Below are positions 1 to 8,752 of a stretch of DNA of 64,000 nucleotides, piece after piece. The stretch covers positions 86,016 to 150,015 of the forward strand of contig CAZBSI010000007.1 in the NCBI GenBank assembly GCA_964494345.1, read 5' to 3'. This DNA is from DTKD01 sp964494345. Its GTDB lineage: Bacteria > Armatimonadota > UBA5829. Position numbers and translations under genes: made by a program. The notes below the pieces were generated by a model. It did no database searches and had not been told where the DNA came from. It worked only from the letters and a program-made list of their open reading frames with translations. Position 1 is the first letter of the stretch; each line of letters begins with the position of its first letter.

Positions 1-2
1 AC

Positions 3-2423
3 TGCCAGCGTGACGGCCTCTACCTCACCGACGATTTCTTCCGCTCACTCAGTGAGTGGGCAGTCTATAAAGGCATTTGCGAATACTTCGGCAATACCCC
101 CACTTGGGACAAGTATTCGTGTGAGTTGGTGTCAGAGAACATTCCAACCTCAATGGCGCCCGGACAGAGCTACAATGTCTCGATTACGATGCGAAACCGC
201 GGCGTGTGTTGGATGAGCGCCTACGGTTTCAAACTTGGCGCATTCGGGGACAGCGATCCGTTTGCGCCTACGCGCCATAACGTGGCCGGCACCATTCGAC
301 CGGGGCAAACATTCACATTTAGCTTTACTATGAACGCCCCTCTCATACCGGGGACATATGTCTCCGATTGGCAGATGCTGCGCGAGGGCTACCAGTGGTT
401 CGGTCCTAAGCTCGTGAAGAATATCACTGTGGTTGGTATAGATGACGATGAGCCGCCGAGCACGCCAACAAACCTGCGAATCACGGGCGCTAATTTATCC
501 AGCATGTCCTTGGCGTGGGATGCCTTCACGGACAATATTGGTGTTTCCGGTTATCGCATCTATCGCAACGGTTTCAAAGTGGGTACTGCAGCAGGCACCA
601 CTTTTACCGACACCGGCCTTGCTCATAACACGACGTATACCTATCAAGTCGACGCATTCGACGGCAAGCCGAACTACTCCGGAAAGAGCAACACGGTCCA
701 GGGCAGAACCCCGGCCGCGATATTTAAGGATGGCTTTACAAGCCTTGGCCAGTGGATACTCGACCCGGACGCCGGCAATAACGTAATGCCGACTTTGTCG
801 ACGGCTCAGAATCACGGCGCCGTTGCTGGCGCCAACTCTGTATATTTCCCCGGCGACGTAGTCAACTGGATATATCACAACTTCTCCTCCGATCTTAATT
901 CGGGGGGCTACCGAACCGGCACGCTGTCCGGTTGGGTATATGACAATGCCATCAGCAACCTGAGAGTGGCGCTCAGAGCCTATGTCTACGACTCCAACGG
1001 CAACACCAAAAGCATATATTGGATAGGCGTCTCAAACGGCACCCCGCCAGGTATCCCGCTGCGTTATATCGGCGCGGTTTACGATGGCGGCTGGACATAT
1101 CATGACCTTGGGGTTCGTACGGCGGGGTGGCACCAGCTTTCAATCGAGATTCTGCCGCACACAGGCTCCAACGATCTCAAGTTCTATGTGGACGGAGCGC
1201 TAAAGGCTACCACATCTCAGCCTGCCGCGGCCGCCAAAGCCGCCCTGAAGCGAGCTTATTTGGGATTCAATTACACGACCAACCAGCCGACCTACTGGGA
1301 CGACATCGTCCTCGAATCCCTCGCCCCTGACGCCCCTGCCAACGTCTCTGGCGTTGCATTGTCCTCCACCGCTATCAGGTGGAACTTTACCGATAATGCT
1401 AACAATGAGACTGGCCATCGCGTCTACAACGGGGCCACCAAAGTGGCTGAGCGCGAGGTATTCGACATTAATTACGTCGATGAGACCGGCCTTGCCCCGA
1501 ATACTGCCTACACTCGCACGGTTAAATCCTTTGCCGGTATCCTCGAAAGCGACGGAGTCGCCGGCAGCGGCATCACGCTGTCCGCTCCGCCAAGCGCCTC
1601 GACGGTCACGTGTGATAAGAACATTAACGTCACCTATGGCGATAACAAGTTCACATTCACAGCGGTCGGTGGATTCGGCGCTGGCACGGTCGATCATTAT
1701 CAGATAGCCTGGACCAGGCAGCCCACGCACACCTGGACAGGTTCTGAGGCCAACTGGTCGAGCGGAACCTCAGCCCAGACTGCGACTTCTTCCGGAAGCT
1801 GGTATCTGCACATTAAAGGCTTCAACTCCGCAGGCGTAGCCAATGGCGCTGTGGCCCTTGGCCCGTATATCTACAACAGCGACAGCATCGCCCCGCAGAT
1901 CAACTCAGTTTCAGTCGCTCCTGCGATGGCCGCTGGCGGCGATACGGTTAAAGTCACTGTCAACGCGACCGACAACGTCGGAGTAACCAGTGTAAAGGCC
2001 AACGGTGTCTCTCTTACCAATACGGGTGGCGACACGTGGGCTGGCAACATAGTTGCGCTGGGCGGTCTTGGCGTTCACACCGTAACCGTAGTCGCATCTG
2101 ACGCCGCTGGCAACAACGCGACTGACACATCGGGGACCTACCTGACCGCTTTAATCCGAGGCGCTTCTAACAAAGCCGCCTGGGGTGTAGAGATGAACGC
2201 CGCTTCGTCGATCTACCTCTTCAAGTTCTGGGGCAAGGTGACTGAGGCGGACAACAACAGCTTCACCCTTGACGACGGCTCAGGCTCTCCGATCACGGTC
2301 AATGCGCCTGGCTACAAGACCAAACTCACCACCGGCGACTTCGCTGCCGCCAGAGGTATTTTGACCATTAACGGCCTCGGACGCACAGTTCAAAGCGAGG
2401 TCGATTGGATAACCAGATACTGA
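3..2423 (+). CDS. Secreted N-acetylmuramoyl-L-alanine amidase paralogue, 5' end missing (partial)
   Basis: The frame is open from the window edge, and its first about 40 codons match the end of the amidase domain of the complete downstream paralogue (shared features: DDFFRS, YFGNTPTW, KYSCE). The gene is therefore cut by the window edge and does not start at an internal codon. After the amidase tail come an Ig-like domain of the NBR1 type (about residues 40-140), a fibronectin type III domain (about 145-240), a concanavalin/LamG-like region (about 240-440), a second FN3-like domain and further Ig-like modules (one with the DNVGVTSVKANG signature), and a C-terminal OB-like domain ending VDWITRY. 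It is predicted to be exported and to cleave or bind peptidoglycan. The last 800 bases are almost identical to those of the neighbour. A rho-independent terminator follows. Confidence 0.8.
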   Translation, partial: CQRDGLYLTDDFFRSLSEWAVYKGICEYFGNTPTWDKYSCELVSENIPTSMAPGQSYNVSITMRNRGVCWMSAYGFKLGAFGDSDPFAPTRHNVAGTIRPGQTFTFSFTMNAPLIPGTYVSDWQMLREGYQWFGPKLVKNITVVGIDDDEPPSTPTNLRITGANLSSMSLAWDAFTDNIGVSGYRIYRNGFKVGTAAGTTFTDTGLAHNTTYTYQVDAFDGKPNYSGKSNTVQGRTPAAIFKDGFTSLGQWILDPDAGNNVMPTLSTAQNHGAVAGANSVYFPGDVVNWIYHNFSSDLNSGGYRTGTLSGWVYDNAISNLRVALRAYVYDSNGNTKSIYWIGVSNGTPPGIPLRYIGAVYDGGWTYHDLGVRTAGWHQLSIEILPHTGSNDLKFYVDGALKATTSQPAAAAKAALKRAYLGFNYTTNQPTYWDDIVLESLAPDAPANVSGVALSSTAIRWNFTDNANNETGHRVYNGATKVAEREVFDINYVDETGLAPNTAYTRTVKSFAGILESDGVAGSGITLSAPPSASTVTCDKNINVTYGDNKFTFTAVGGFGAGTVDHYQIAWTRQPTHTWTGSEANWSSGTSAQTATSSGSWYLHIKGFNSAGVANGAVALGPYIYNSDSIAPQINSVSVAPAMAAGGDTVKVTVNATDNVGVTSVKANGVSLTNTGGDTWAGNIVALGGLGVHTVTVVASDAAGNNATDTSGTYLTALIRGASNKAAWGVEMNAASSIYLFKFWGKVTEADNNSFTLDDGSGSPITVNAPGYKTKLTTGDFAAARGILTINGLGRTVQSEVDWITRY

Positions 2424-2455
2424 TACGAGGATCAACTTGCATCGGTAACAATACC

Positions 2456-2489
2456 ATCGGCTCGGGCTAATCGCCCGGGCCGATTTTCT
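2456..2489 (+). terminator. Rho-independent terminator after the first amidase gene
   Basis: Two 12-base arms (ATCGGCTCGGGC and GCCCGGGCCGAT) pair with one G-T wobble around a short loop and are followed by TTTTCTTT. It lies 33 bases after the stop codon. Confidence 0.8.
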
Positions 2490-2533
2490 TTCATCGCACA
2501 CTTAATAATATCAATTAATCACTGTCGCTAGCC

Positions 2534-2542
2534 TGGTATAAT
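2534..2542 (+). promoter_or_regulatory. Extended -10 promoter for the second amidase gene
   Basis: TGGTATAAT is a perfect TGn-TATAAT extended -10 element; no good -35 is seen. It would start a leader of about 180 bases before the chosen ATG. The leader can fold into strong hairpins, for example AAGC...GGCGGGCA pairing with TGCCGCC...GGCTT around 2646-2693. I could not match the fold to a known riboswitch class. Confidence 0.5.
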
Positions 2543-2732
2543 TGAATCGTTGTGTCAATTAACGACCAAAAACCAAATTGCTGGTTGACGCTTGGCTGGT
2601 TGTAAGGCATACTGATACTGTAGCAATAGAGCTGAGAGTGCCTTAAAGCTGGGCTGGCGGGCACTGTTTTTCGTCGTCTGCCGCCCTGGCTTGCGCAATT
2701 GTGCGCGGGCGACTGTGAGAATGGGGGGTATT

Positions 2733-5700
2733 ATGCGTAAGTTTTGTGCTCTACGTTTCCGTGCTTCACTATTTGCTGCCATCTTATTGTTAGCGTTTAT
2801 TGCCACTGCGGCGTACGCCGGCAATGTCTCCGTCCGATTTTTCTCCGAAGGCCAACTGGCGCCGGTGAATCGTTTCGTACCGGCTCAAGTCGCGCCTGCC
2901 GAAGCTGCTGTCAGGGCGTTGGTATCAGGGCCGTTTGTCGAGGAGATAGCGGTCGGCTTTACAAGCAGGATACCAGCAGGCGTAAAGATCGTGAAGCTCT
3001 CGATCACAAACACTACGGCTGATATCGACCTTTCTACTGAGGTGTTGACCGGACTCGACGAGGTCGGGCTGAAAGACATTTTTGATCAATTCAGCGCCAC
3101 CCTCGGCGATTTCCCGTCTATCAAAACAGTCCAGTTGACCTGCAAAGGCAAGCTGTTGTCATCTTATCTTTCAGTCGCGCCCATAATCGGCGAGGCTGCC
3201 CAGCCGTTAATTAAGGGTAACGCTGTCGGTTTGAGCGGCAAGAAGATCTGCGTCGGCGCTTCCCACGGTCGCTTCTGGAACGGCAGCGGGTGGTATTGGC
3301 AGCGCGGGGATAGCTGCGGCTTCGGAGAAGCCGCCCTTGAGGACACAAACAGCGTCAGGCTGGTTCAGTATCTCAAGCAGTATATCACCCAGGACAGCGG
3401 CACATTCTACAGCGTGCGCGAGCTTAACGAAAGCAACTGCTGCCATTCAGCCACCGGCCTGGCCTGGTGGAAGATGTGTTCACAGTCGTGGCTCAGAAAC
3501 ATCGGAGCGCCGTGTTCCGTTTGGGCCAGCTATACGGGCAACTGCGGTGCTGACACGGCTGCAGGGCGCGGCAGCGACGATATTCGATGTCGACCGCTGT
3601 ATGCTGACTATGTCGGCTCTAATATCTACATTGCAATGCACACCAACGCAGGCGGCGGCACCGGGACTGAGACTTTCCGTGATACAGCTATGGAAAAACA
3701 AGCCCACGTGGCCAACAGCCTTGCGCTTGCGAACGCTGTCAATAGCGGAATGGTCAATAATATCCGCAATACGTTCCCTGGCGAGTCGGGCTGGGTGAAT
3801 AGAGGCGTTAAGGACGGGCAGGGCAACTACGGCGAGATCCGCATCCCCAACCGGCCAGCGATCCTTGTCGAGCTTGGTTTCCACGATCACTGCACCAGAG
3901 ATGCTGTCTATCTGAAAGACGACTTCTTCCGATCGGTTGCAATGTGGGGAGCCTACAGCGGTATCTGCTCATACTTCGGCAACACACCGACCTGGGCCAA
4001 ATACTCCTGCGAATATGTTTCAGATACCATTCCGACGACTATGAACCCCGGCCAGACCTACAACGCACAAATCACATATCGCAACCGCGGCGTAGTCTGG
4101 ATGAGCGCATACAACTTCAAGGTCGGCGCAGTTTCTCCAACTGATCCCCTTATGACAACTCGGCTGTATCCCGTCTCCGGCACCATCAAACCGGGCAGCA
4201 CAGCCACTTTTAATATCTCTCTGAAAGCTCCTGCCGCAGGCGGAACCTACACCACCCAGTGGCAGATGATTCGCGAGGGCTACGAGTGGTTCGGCCCCAA
4301 AGTTACAAAGACTGTTACGGTGGGCCCTCCGGACACCGAGCCGCCGACCACTCCGACCAACCTGCGAGTCACCTGGTCTACTGCCAATAGTATCACCCTG
4401 GCGTGGAATGCTTCTACGGACAATAGTGGTGTCGCGGGATATCGAATCTATAGAAACGGAACCCAGGTTGGCACCTCGGCCACCAATTCATACGTCGACA
4501 GCGGATTGGCAGAAAGCACGACCTACACCTATCAGGTCGACGCCTATGACGGCAAGCCGAACTATTCCGGCAAGAGCAACACTGCGCAGGGCACAACTGC
4601 CACCTATATTTTCAAGGATGGCTTTGCAAATACAAGCAACTGGATTTTGGATGCCAGTGTGGCAAATAACGTGATGCCAACGTTGTCGACTGCGCAAAAC
4701 AAAGGCACCTTCACCGGTGCAAGCTCACTGTCTTTCCCTGGTAATGTAGTCAACTGGGTCTATCACGACTTCTCATCGAATCTGACGTCGGGCGGTTATA
4801 AGACCGGCATTCTGTCCGGCTATTTGTATGATAACAACGGCACCAATGCCAGAATGGCGTTGAGAGGTTATATGTACGATGCCGCCGGTAATATCGCAAC
4901 AATGTATTGGATCGGAGTCTATAATGCCGAACCGAACCAGGCACGCTATATCGGGGCAATTTTGGATAACGGATGGACCTACTTCGACCTCGGCGCCCGG
5001 TCAGAGGGATGGCATAAACTTGCCATAGAGATCTACCCGTACACTGGTTCCAACGACATCAAGTTCTTCGTGGACGGGGGCCTTAAACAGACCGCTTCTC
5101 AGCCCGCAAGTGCGGCTAATGCTTCTTTGAGAAGGGCCTATATGGGCTTTAACTATACTCCTAACCAGCCGCTGTACTGGGATGATATCGCTTTGCAGTC
5201 TACTGCTCCCGATGCGCCGACTGGTGTATCCGGCTCCGCTTTGTCGGCTACTTCTATCAGATGGAACTTCACCGACAAGGCTAACAACGAGATCGGCCAT
5301 CGCGTCTATAACGGCGCCACTAAAGTTGCCGAGCGCGAGGCGTTCAACATCAACTACGTCGACGAGGCTAACCTTGCGCCGAACACGACGTATAATCGTA
5401 CGGTTAAGGCCTATGCCGGTATTCTTGAAAGCGCCGGAACCGCAGGCAGTGGTACCACGCTTTCTGTTGCGCCGAGCACATCGAATGTGACCTGCGATAA
5501 GAACGTGAACGTTACCAATACCGATAACAAATTCACGTTCACAGCGGTCGGCGGATTCGGCGCGGGTAAGGTCGACCACTACCAGGTCGCCTGGACTAAA
5601 CAGGCCACACACACCTGGACAGGCTCTGAGGCCAACTGGTCGAGCGGCACTTCTGTGCAGACGGCCACTTCTTCTGGTAGCTGGTACCTGCATCTCAAGG

Positions 5701-6305
5701 GTTACAACTCCGCTGGAGTCGCCAACGGTACTGTGGCCCTTGGCCCGTATATCTACAACAGCGACAGCGTAGCTCCGACGATCAACTCAGTCTCCGTTGC
5801 TCCTGCGATGGTTTCTGGAGGAGATACGGTTAAAGTAACGGTCAACGCGACCGACAACGTCGGTGTTACCAGCGTAAAGGCTAACGGTGTCTCTCTGACC
5901 AATACAGGTGGCGACACGTGGGCTGGCAATATAGCAGCACTGAGCGGTCTTGGTGTTCACACCGTAACCGTAGTCGCATCTGACGCCGCTGGCAACAACG
6001 CGACTAACACATCGGGGACCTACTTGACCGCTCTGATCAGAGGCGCTTCCAATAAGGCCGCGTGGGGCGCTGAAATGAACGCCGCTTCGTCGATCTACCT
6101 CTTCAAGTTCTGGGGCAAGGTGACTGAGGTGGACAATAACAGCTTCACCCTTGACGACGGCTCAGGCTCTCCGATCACGGTCAACGCGCCTGGTTACAAG
6201 ACCAAGCTCTCCACCGGCGACTTCGTTGCCGCGCGTGGAATCCTGACAATCAACGGCCTCCTGCGATTCGTTCAAAGCGAGGTCGATTGGATAACTAAAT
6301 ACTAA
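2733..6305 (+). CDS. Secreted GerMN / N-acetylmuramoyl-L-alanine amidase with Ig and FN3 modules
   Basis: The protein is about 1190 residues. I chose the ATG at 2733 because GGGGGGT lies five bases upstream and a clean signal peptide follows (MRKFCALRF, hydrophobic core, AYA cleavage site); an ATG at 2721 is also possible. Residues about 30-150 are a GerMN domain. Residues about 165-395 are an Amidase_3 zinc amidase: the ASHG His, the FGEAALE Glu, the MHTNAG His and the catalytic Glu in VELGFHDH are all present. An NBR1-type Ig domain, FN3 domains, a LamG-like domain and further Ig-like modules follow, as in the truncated paralogue upstream. The known family function is cutting the amide bond between muramic acid and the stem peptide. 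The many adhesive modules suggest a cell-envelope or matrix protein. A hairpin follows the stop. Confidence 0.85.
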   Translation: MRKFCALRFRASLFAAILLLAFIATAAYAGNVSVRFFSEGQLAPVNRFVPAQVAPAEAAVRALVSGPFVEEIAVGFTSRIPAGVKIVKLSITNTTADIDLSTEVLTGLDEVGLKDIFDQFSATLGDFPSIKTVQLTCKGKLLSSYLSVAPIIGEAAQPLIKGNAVGLSGKKICVGASHGRFWNGSGWYWQRGDSCGFGEAALEDTNSVRLVQYLKQYITQDSGTFYSVRELNESNCCHSATGLAWWKMCSQSWLRNIGAPCSVWASYTGNCGADTAAGRGSDDIRCRPLYADYVGSNIYIAMHTNAGGGTGTETFRDTAMEKQAHVANSLALANAVNSGMVNNIRNTFPGESGWVNRGVKDGQGNYGEIRIPNRPAILVELGFHDHCTRDAVYLKDDFFRSVAMWGAYSGICSYFGNTPTWAKYSCEYVSDTIPTTMNPGQTYNAQITYRNRGVVWMSAYNFKVGAVSPTDPLMTTRLYPVSGTIKPGSTATFNISLKAPAAGGTYTTQWQMIREGYEWFGPKVTKTVTVGPPDTEPPTTPTNLRVTWSTANSITLAWNASTDNSGVAGYRIYRNGTQVGTSATNSYVDSGLAESTTYTYQVDAYDGKPNYSGKSNTAQGTTATYIFKDGFANTSNWILDASVANNVMPTLSTAQNKGTFTGASSLSFPGNVVNWVYHDFSSNLTSGGYKTGILSGYLYDNNGTNARMALRGYMYDAAGNIATMYWIGVYNAEPNQARYIGAILDNGWTYFDLGARSEGWHKLAIEIYPYTGSNDIKFFVDGGLKQTASQPASAANASLRRAYMGFNYTPNQPLYWDDIALQSTAPDAPTGVSGSALSATSIRWNFTDKANNEIGHRVYNGATKVAEREAFNINYVDEANLAPNTTYNRTVKAYAGILESAGTAGSGTTLSVAPSTSNVTCDKNVNVTNTDNKFTFTAVGGFGAGKVDHYQVAWTKQATHTWTGSEANWSSGTSVQTATSSGSWYLHLKGYNSAGVANGTVALGPYIYNSDSVAPTINSVSVAPAMVSGGDTVKVTVNATDNVGVTSVKANGVSLTNTGGDTWAGNIAALSGLGVHTVTVVASDAAGNNATNTSGTYLTALIRGASNKAAWGAEMNAASSIYLFKFWGKVTEVDNNSFTLDDGSGSPITVNAPGYKTKLSTGDFVAARGILTINGLLRFVQSEVDWITKY

Positions 6306-6337
6306 TATGAGTATTAACTCAAATTAGTCAAACACAA

Positions 6338-6363
6338 TCGGCCCGGGCTAAACACCCGGGTCG
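6338..6363 (+). terminator. Hairpin terminator after the second amidase gene
   Basis: The arms TCGGCCCGGG and CCCGGGTCGA pair around CTAAACA. The T-tract is weak (CACTTTTA). The stem is nearly the same as the terminator of the first paralogue, as expected if the two genes arose by tandem duplication. Confidence 0.65.
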
Positions 6364-6407
6364 ACACTTTTAGGTTACGGCAACAAGACCAAATTTCGTC
6401 GATTCGG

Positions 6408-6436
6408 TTGACATCGAAGCGGGCGAATGATACTAT
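6408..6436 (+). promoter_or_regulatory. Promoter of tRNA-Gly
   Basis: TTGACA at 6408-6413 and TACTAT at 6431-6436, separated by 17 bases, lie just upstream of the tRNA gene. Confidence 0.6.
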
Positions 6437-6451
6437 AATTTTACCGTTGGT

Positions 6452-6527
6452 GCGGGAGTAGCTCAGTTGGTAGAGCGCTAGCCTTCCAAGCTGGATGTCG
6501 CGAGTTCGAGCCTCGTCTCCCGCTCCA
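6452..6527 (+). tRNA. tRNA-Gly (anticodon TCC)
   Basis: The 76-base cloverleaf has acceptor arms GCGGGAG and CTCCCGC, the D-loop motif AGCTCAGTTGG, anticodon loop CTTCCAA (anticodon TCC), T-loop GTTCGAG and an encoded 3' CCA. All arms pair, so it should be functional. Confidence 0.95.
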
Positions 6528-6683
6528 TTTTTGCGTACCAGTTTTTGGCCTCATTTGAGCGTGAATCGAGCTCAAATCCCCCCTTATCGAGCGGATGTCT
6601 CCATGTTAAATTTATGACTTCAGACTAAAGCTGGATGTCATAAGATACCCCGGCTCCTCTACCATAGGCAAGTTCCCCTGGCG

Positions 6684-6692
6684 TGATATAAT
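6684..6692 (+). promoter_or_regulatory. Extended -10 promoter of recQ
   Basis: TGATATAAT is a TGn-TATAAT element. It would start transcription about 20 bases before the TTG start codon of recQ. Confidence 0.5.
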
Positions 6693-6722
6693 GGCTCAAC
6701 TAAACCAGAGGTTCTTGCTGAA

Positions 6723-8543
6723 TTGGGGTCATCGAACTTCATAACTGCTCTTGATGTTCTGAGAAATGTGTTCGGCTACCCGAGTTTTCGTGGTCATCAG
6801 GAGCGGGTGATCGAGCACGTCACGGGCGGGGGCGATGCGTTTGTTCTTATGCCGACCGGTGGCGGGAAATCGTTGTGCTATCAGATACCGGCTATCCTGC
6901 GCTCCGGTGTGGGTATCGTCGTGTCTCCTCTCATCGCGCTGATGCAGGATCAGGTTGCGGCGCTTCATCAGCTTGGCGTGCGTGCGGCGTTTCTAAACTC
7001 CACGCTAAGTCCTGCGGATGCGCAGTTAGTGGAAGAACAGCTTCTTGCAGGCGATATTGATCTTGCCTACATAGCGCCGGAGCGACTCCTTACCGAACGA
7101 ACGCTGGATCTGCTTTCGCGCTGTAAAATAGCTCTCTTCGCGATAGATGAGGCTCATTGCGTCTCGCAGTGGGGCCACGATTTTCGGGCGGAGTATCTTC
7201 AACTCTCTATGTTGCACGAACGCTTCCCCGGCGTTCCACGCATTGCTCTGACAGCCACAGCGGACGGCCCCACGAGGCGGGAAATCGTCGCGCGCCTCGA
7301 CCTCTCAGAGGCAAAGCTATTTGTCACCGGCTTTGACCGGCCCAACATCCGCTACCGGATCGTGCCAAAGCACAATGCCAGACAACAGCTTCTTTCGTTT
7401 CTGGACTCAGAACACCCGGACGACTCCGGCATTGTCTACTGTCTCTCCCGCAAAAGAACCGAGGAGACGGCGCGCTGGCTTTGCGAACACGGCAAAAATG
7501 CATTCGCATATCACGCCGGTTTAGAATCTAACATCAGGGCTCGTGTTCAAAACACCTTCCAGCGCGAGGATGGTGTAATAGTTGTTGCCACAATCGCCTT
7601 TGGAATGGGCATAGACAAACCCGATGTCCGTTTTGTGGCCCATCTTGATCTTCCCAAGAGCATAGAGGCATACTACCAGGAGACGGGGCGTGCAGGTCGC
7701 GACGGTCTGCCGGCGGATGCGTTTATGACCTACGGACTTGCTGATGTTGTGATGATGAGGCAGCTTCTGGACAAATCCGATGCCGACGAACAGCACAAGC
7801 TCGTTGAACGCAGGAAGCTGGATGCGCTGCTGGGTCTGTGCGAGACGACGGCTTGCAGGCGCAAGGTGCTGCTTTCCTACTTCGGGGACGAGATAAATGG
7901 GGCGTGTGGAAACTGCGACACTTGCCTGGATCCGGTTGAAAGCTGGGATGGCACGAAGCCCGCGCAAAAAGCGCTATATTGTGTCCATCTAACCGGCCAG
8001 CGATTCGGCACCGCGCATCTTGTAGACATTCTCACGGGAAAGAGCACCGATCGCATTCGCAGCTTCGGTCACGACAAACTAAAGGCGTTCGGCGGAGGCA
8101 AAGAGCTTTCCGCTGCCGAATGGCCATCAATATTTCGCCAGCTCGTGGCGATGGGCTTGCTCGTCGTTGATATTGAACAATACGGTGCAATCAAACTCAC
8201 CGACGAATACCATTCTGTTATGCAAGGCAAAAGGGAAGTTCGCCTGCGAAAGGACCCAAAACCTGCGCAGAAGGCACGGCCACGAGGCGAAAAGAAGGCT
8301 GTCACAGAGAGCGCAACCCCCGAAGAAGAGAGGCTGTTTACTGCGCTGCGCGAGCTTCGACTCCGCATAGCCAGGGAAGAAGATGTGCCACCGTTTGTCG
8401 TCTTTCACGATAGCACGCTGCGGGAGATGGCGCGTATGCGTCCCACAAACCTTAGAGAACTCAGCACAATATCGGGAGTGGGCAGAAACAAGCTGGAGCG
8501 CTATGGCAATTCGTTCCTCTCGGCAATAAAAGATTTCAGCTAA
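6723..8543 (+). CDS. recQ: ATP-dependent DNA helicase RecQ
   Basis: The protein has 606 residues, the usual RecQ length. It is a 3'-5' DNA helicase for recombination and fork repair. Visible motifs are Walker A PTGGGKSLCYQ (about residue 43), DEAHC with the aromatic-rich loop SQWGHDFR (about 142), SAT-type motif III (ALTATA) and motif VI QETGRAGRDG. The RecQ-Ct zinc site is formed by the cysteines of TACRRK and CGNCDTC near residue 390. A winged helix follows, and an HRDC domain ends the protein. The start is TTG at 6723, the first codon that gives the normal RecQ N-terminus; a weak AGAGG lies 11 bases upstream. Confidence 0.95.
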   Translation: MGSSNFITALDVLRNVFGYPSFRGHQERVIEHVTGGGDAFVLMPTGGGKSLCYQIPAILRSGVGIVVSPLIALMQDQVAALHQLGVRAAFLNSTLSPADAQLVEEQLLAGDIDLAYIAPERLLTERTLDLLSRCKIALFAIDEAHCVSQWGHDFRAEYLQLSMLHERFPGVPRIALTATADGPTRREIVARLDLSEAKLFVTGFDRPNIRYRIVPKHNARQQLLSFLDSEHPDDSGIVYCLSRKRTEETARWLCEHGKNAFAYHAGLESNIRARVQNTFQREDGVIVVATIAFGMGIDKPDVRFVAHLDLPKSIEAYYQETGRAGRDGLPADAFMTYGLADVVMMRQLLDKSDADEQHKLVERRKLDALLGLCETTACRRKVLLSYFGDEINGACGNCDTCLDPVESWDGTKPAQKALYCVHLTGQRFGTAHLVDILTGKSTDRIRSFGHDKLKAFGGGKELSAAEWPSIFRQLVAMGLLVVDIEQYGAIKLTDEYHSVMQGKREVRLRKDPKPAQKARPRGEKKAVTESATPEEERLFTALRELRLRIAREEDVPPFVVFHDSTLREMARMRPTNLRELSTISGVGRNKLERYGNSFLSAIKDFS

Positions 8544-8564
8544 CAGTGACGAACCCCGTTTCCG

Positions 8565-8593
8565 TTGACAGCCGTCCTACTATGTGATATTAT
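8565..8593 (+). promoter_or_regulatory. Promoter of topA
   Basis: Consensus TTGACA at 8565-8570, a 17-base spacer, then TATTAT at 8588-8593. It implies a leader of about 150 bases before the topA ATG at 8753. Confidence 0.7.
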
Positions 8594-8752
8594 CACTCTC
8601 CGTGCAACATCCCCTTCAGGAAACGCTTCCGGGTACACATATTACATTTATAGCAATGCTTTAGTGTGCCGGTTTGGGAAGAAAGCCCCACAGGGAACAC
8701 AACGGATACGCTCAATGCGTACGTTAAAAGGTTAAAAGCAGGATCATATAAA

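Noticed and set aside
2543..2732. c-di-GMP riboswitch in the amidase leader
   Set aside because: I looked for the GEMM core motifs and did not find them; the leader is only reported as structured.
8666..8752. GTG start 29 codons upstream for topA
   Set aside because: The extension does not resemble TopA, and the ATG at 8753 has a ribosome site and the canonical N-terminus.
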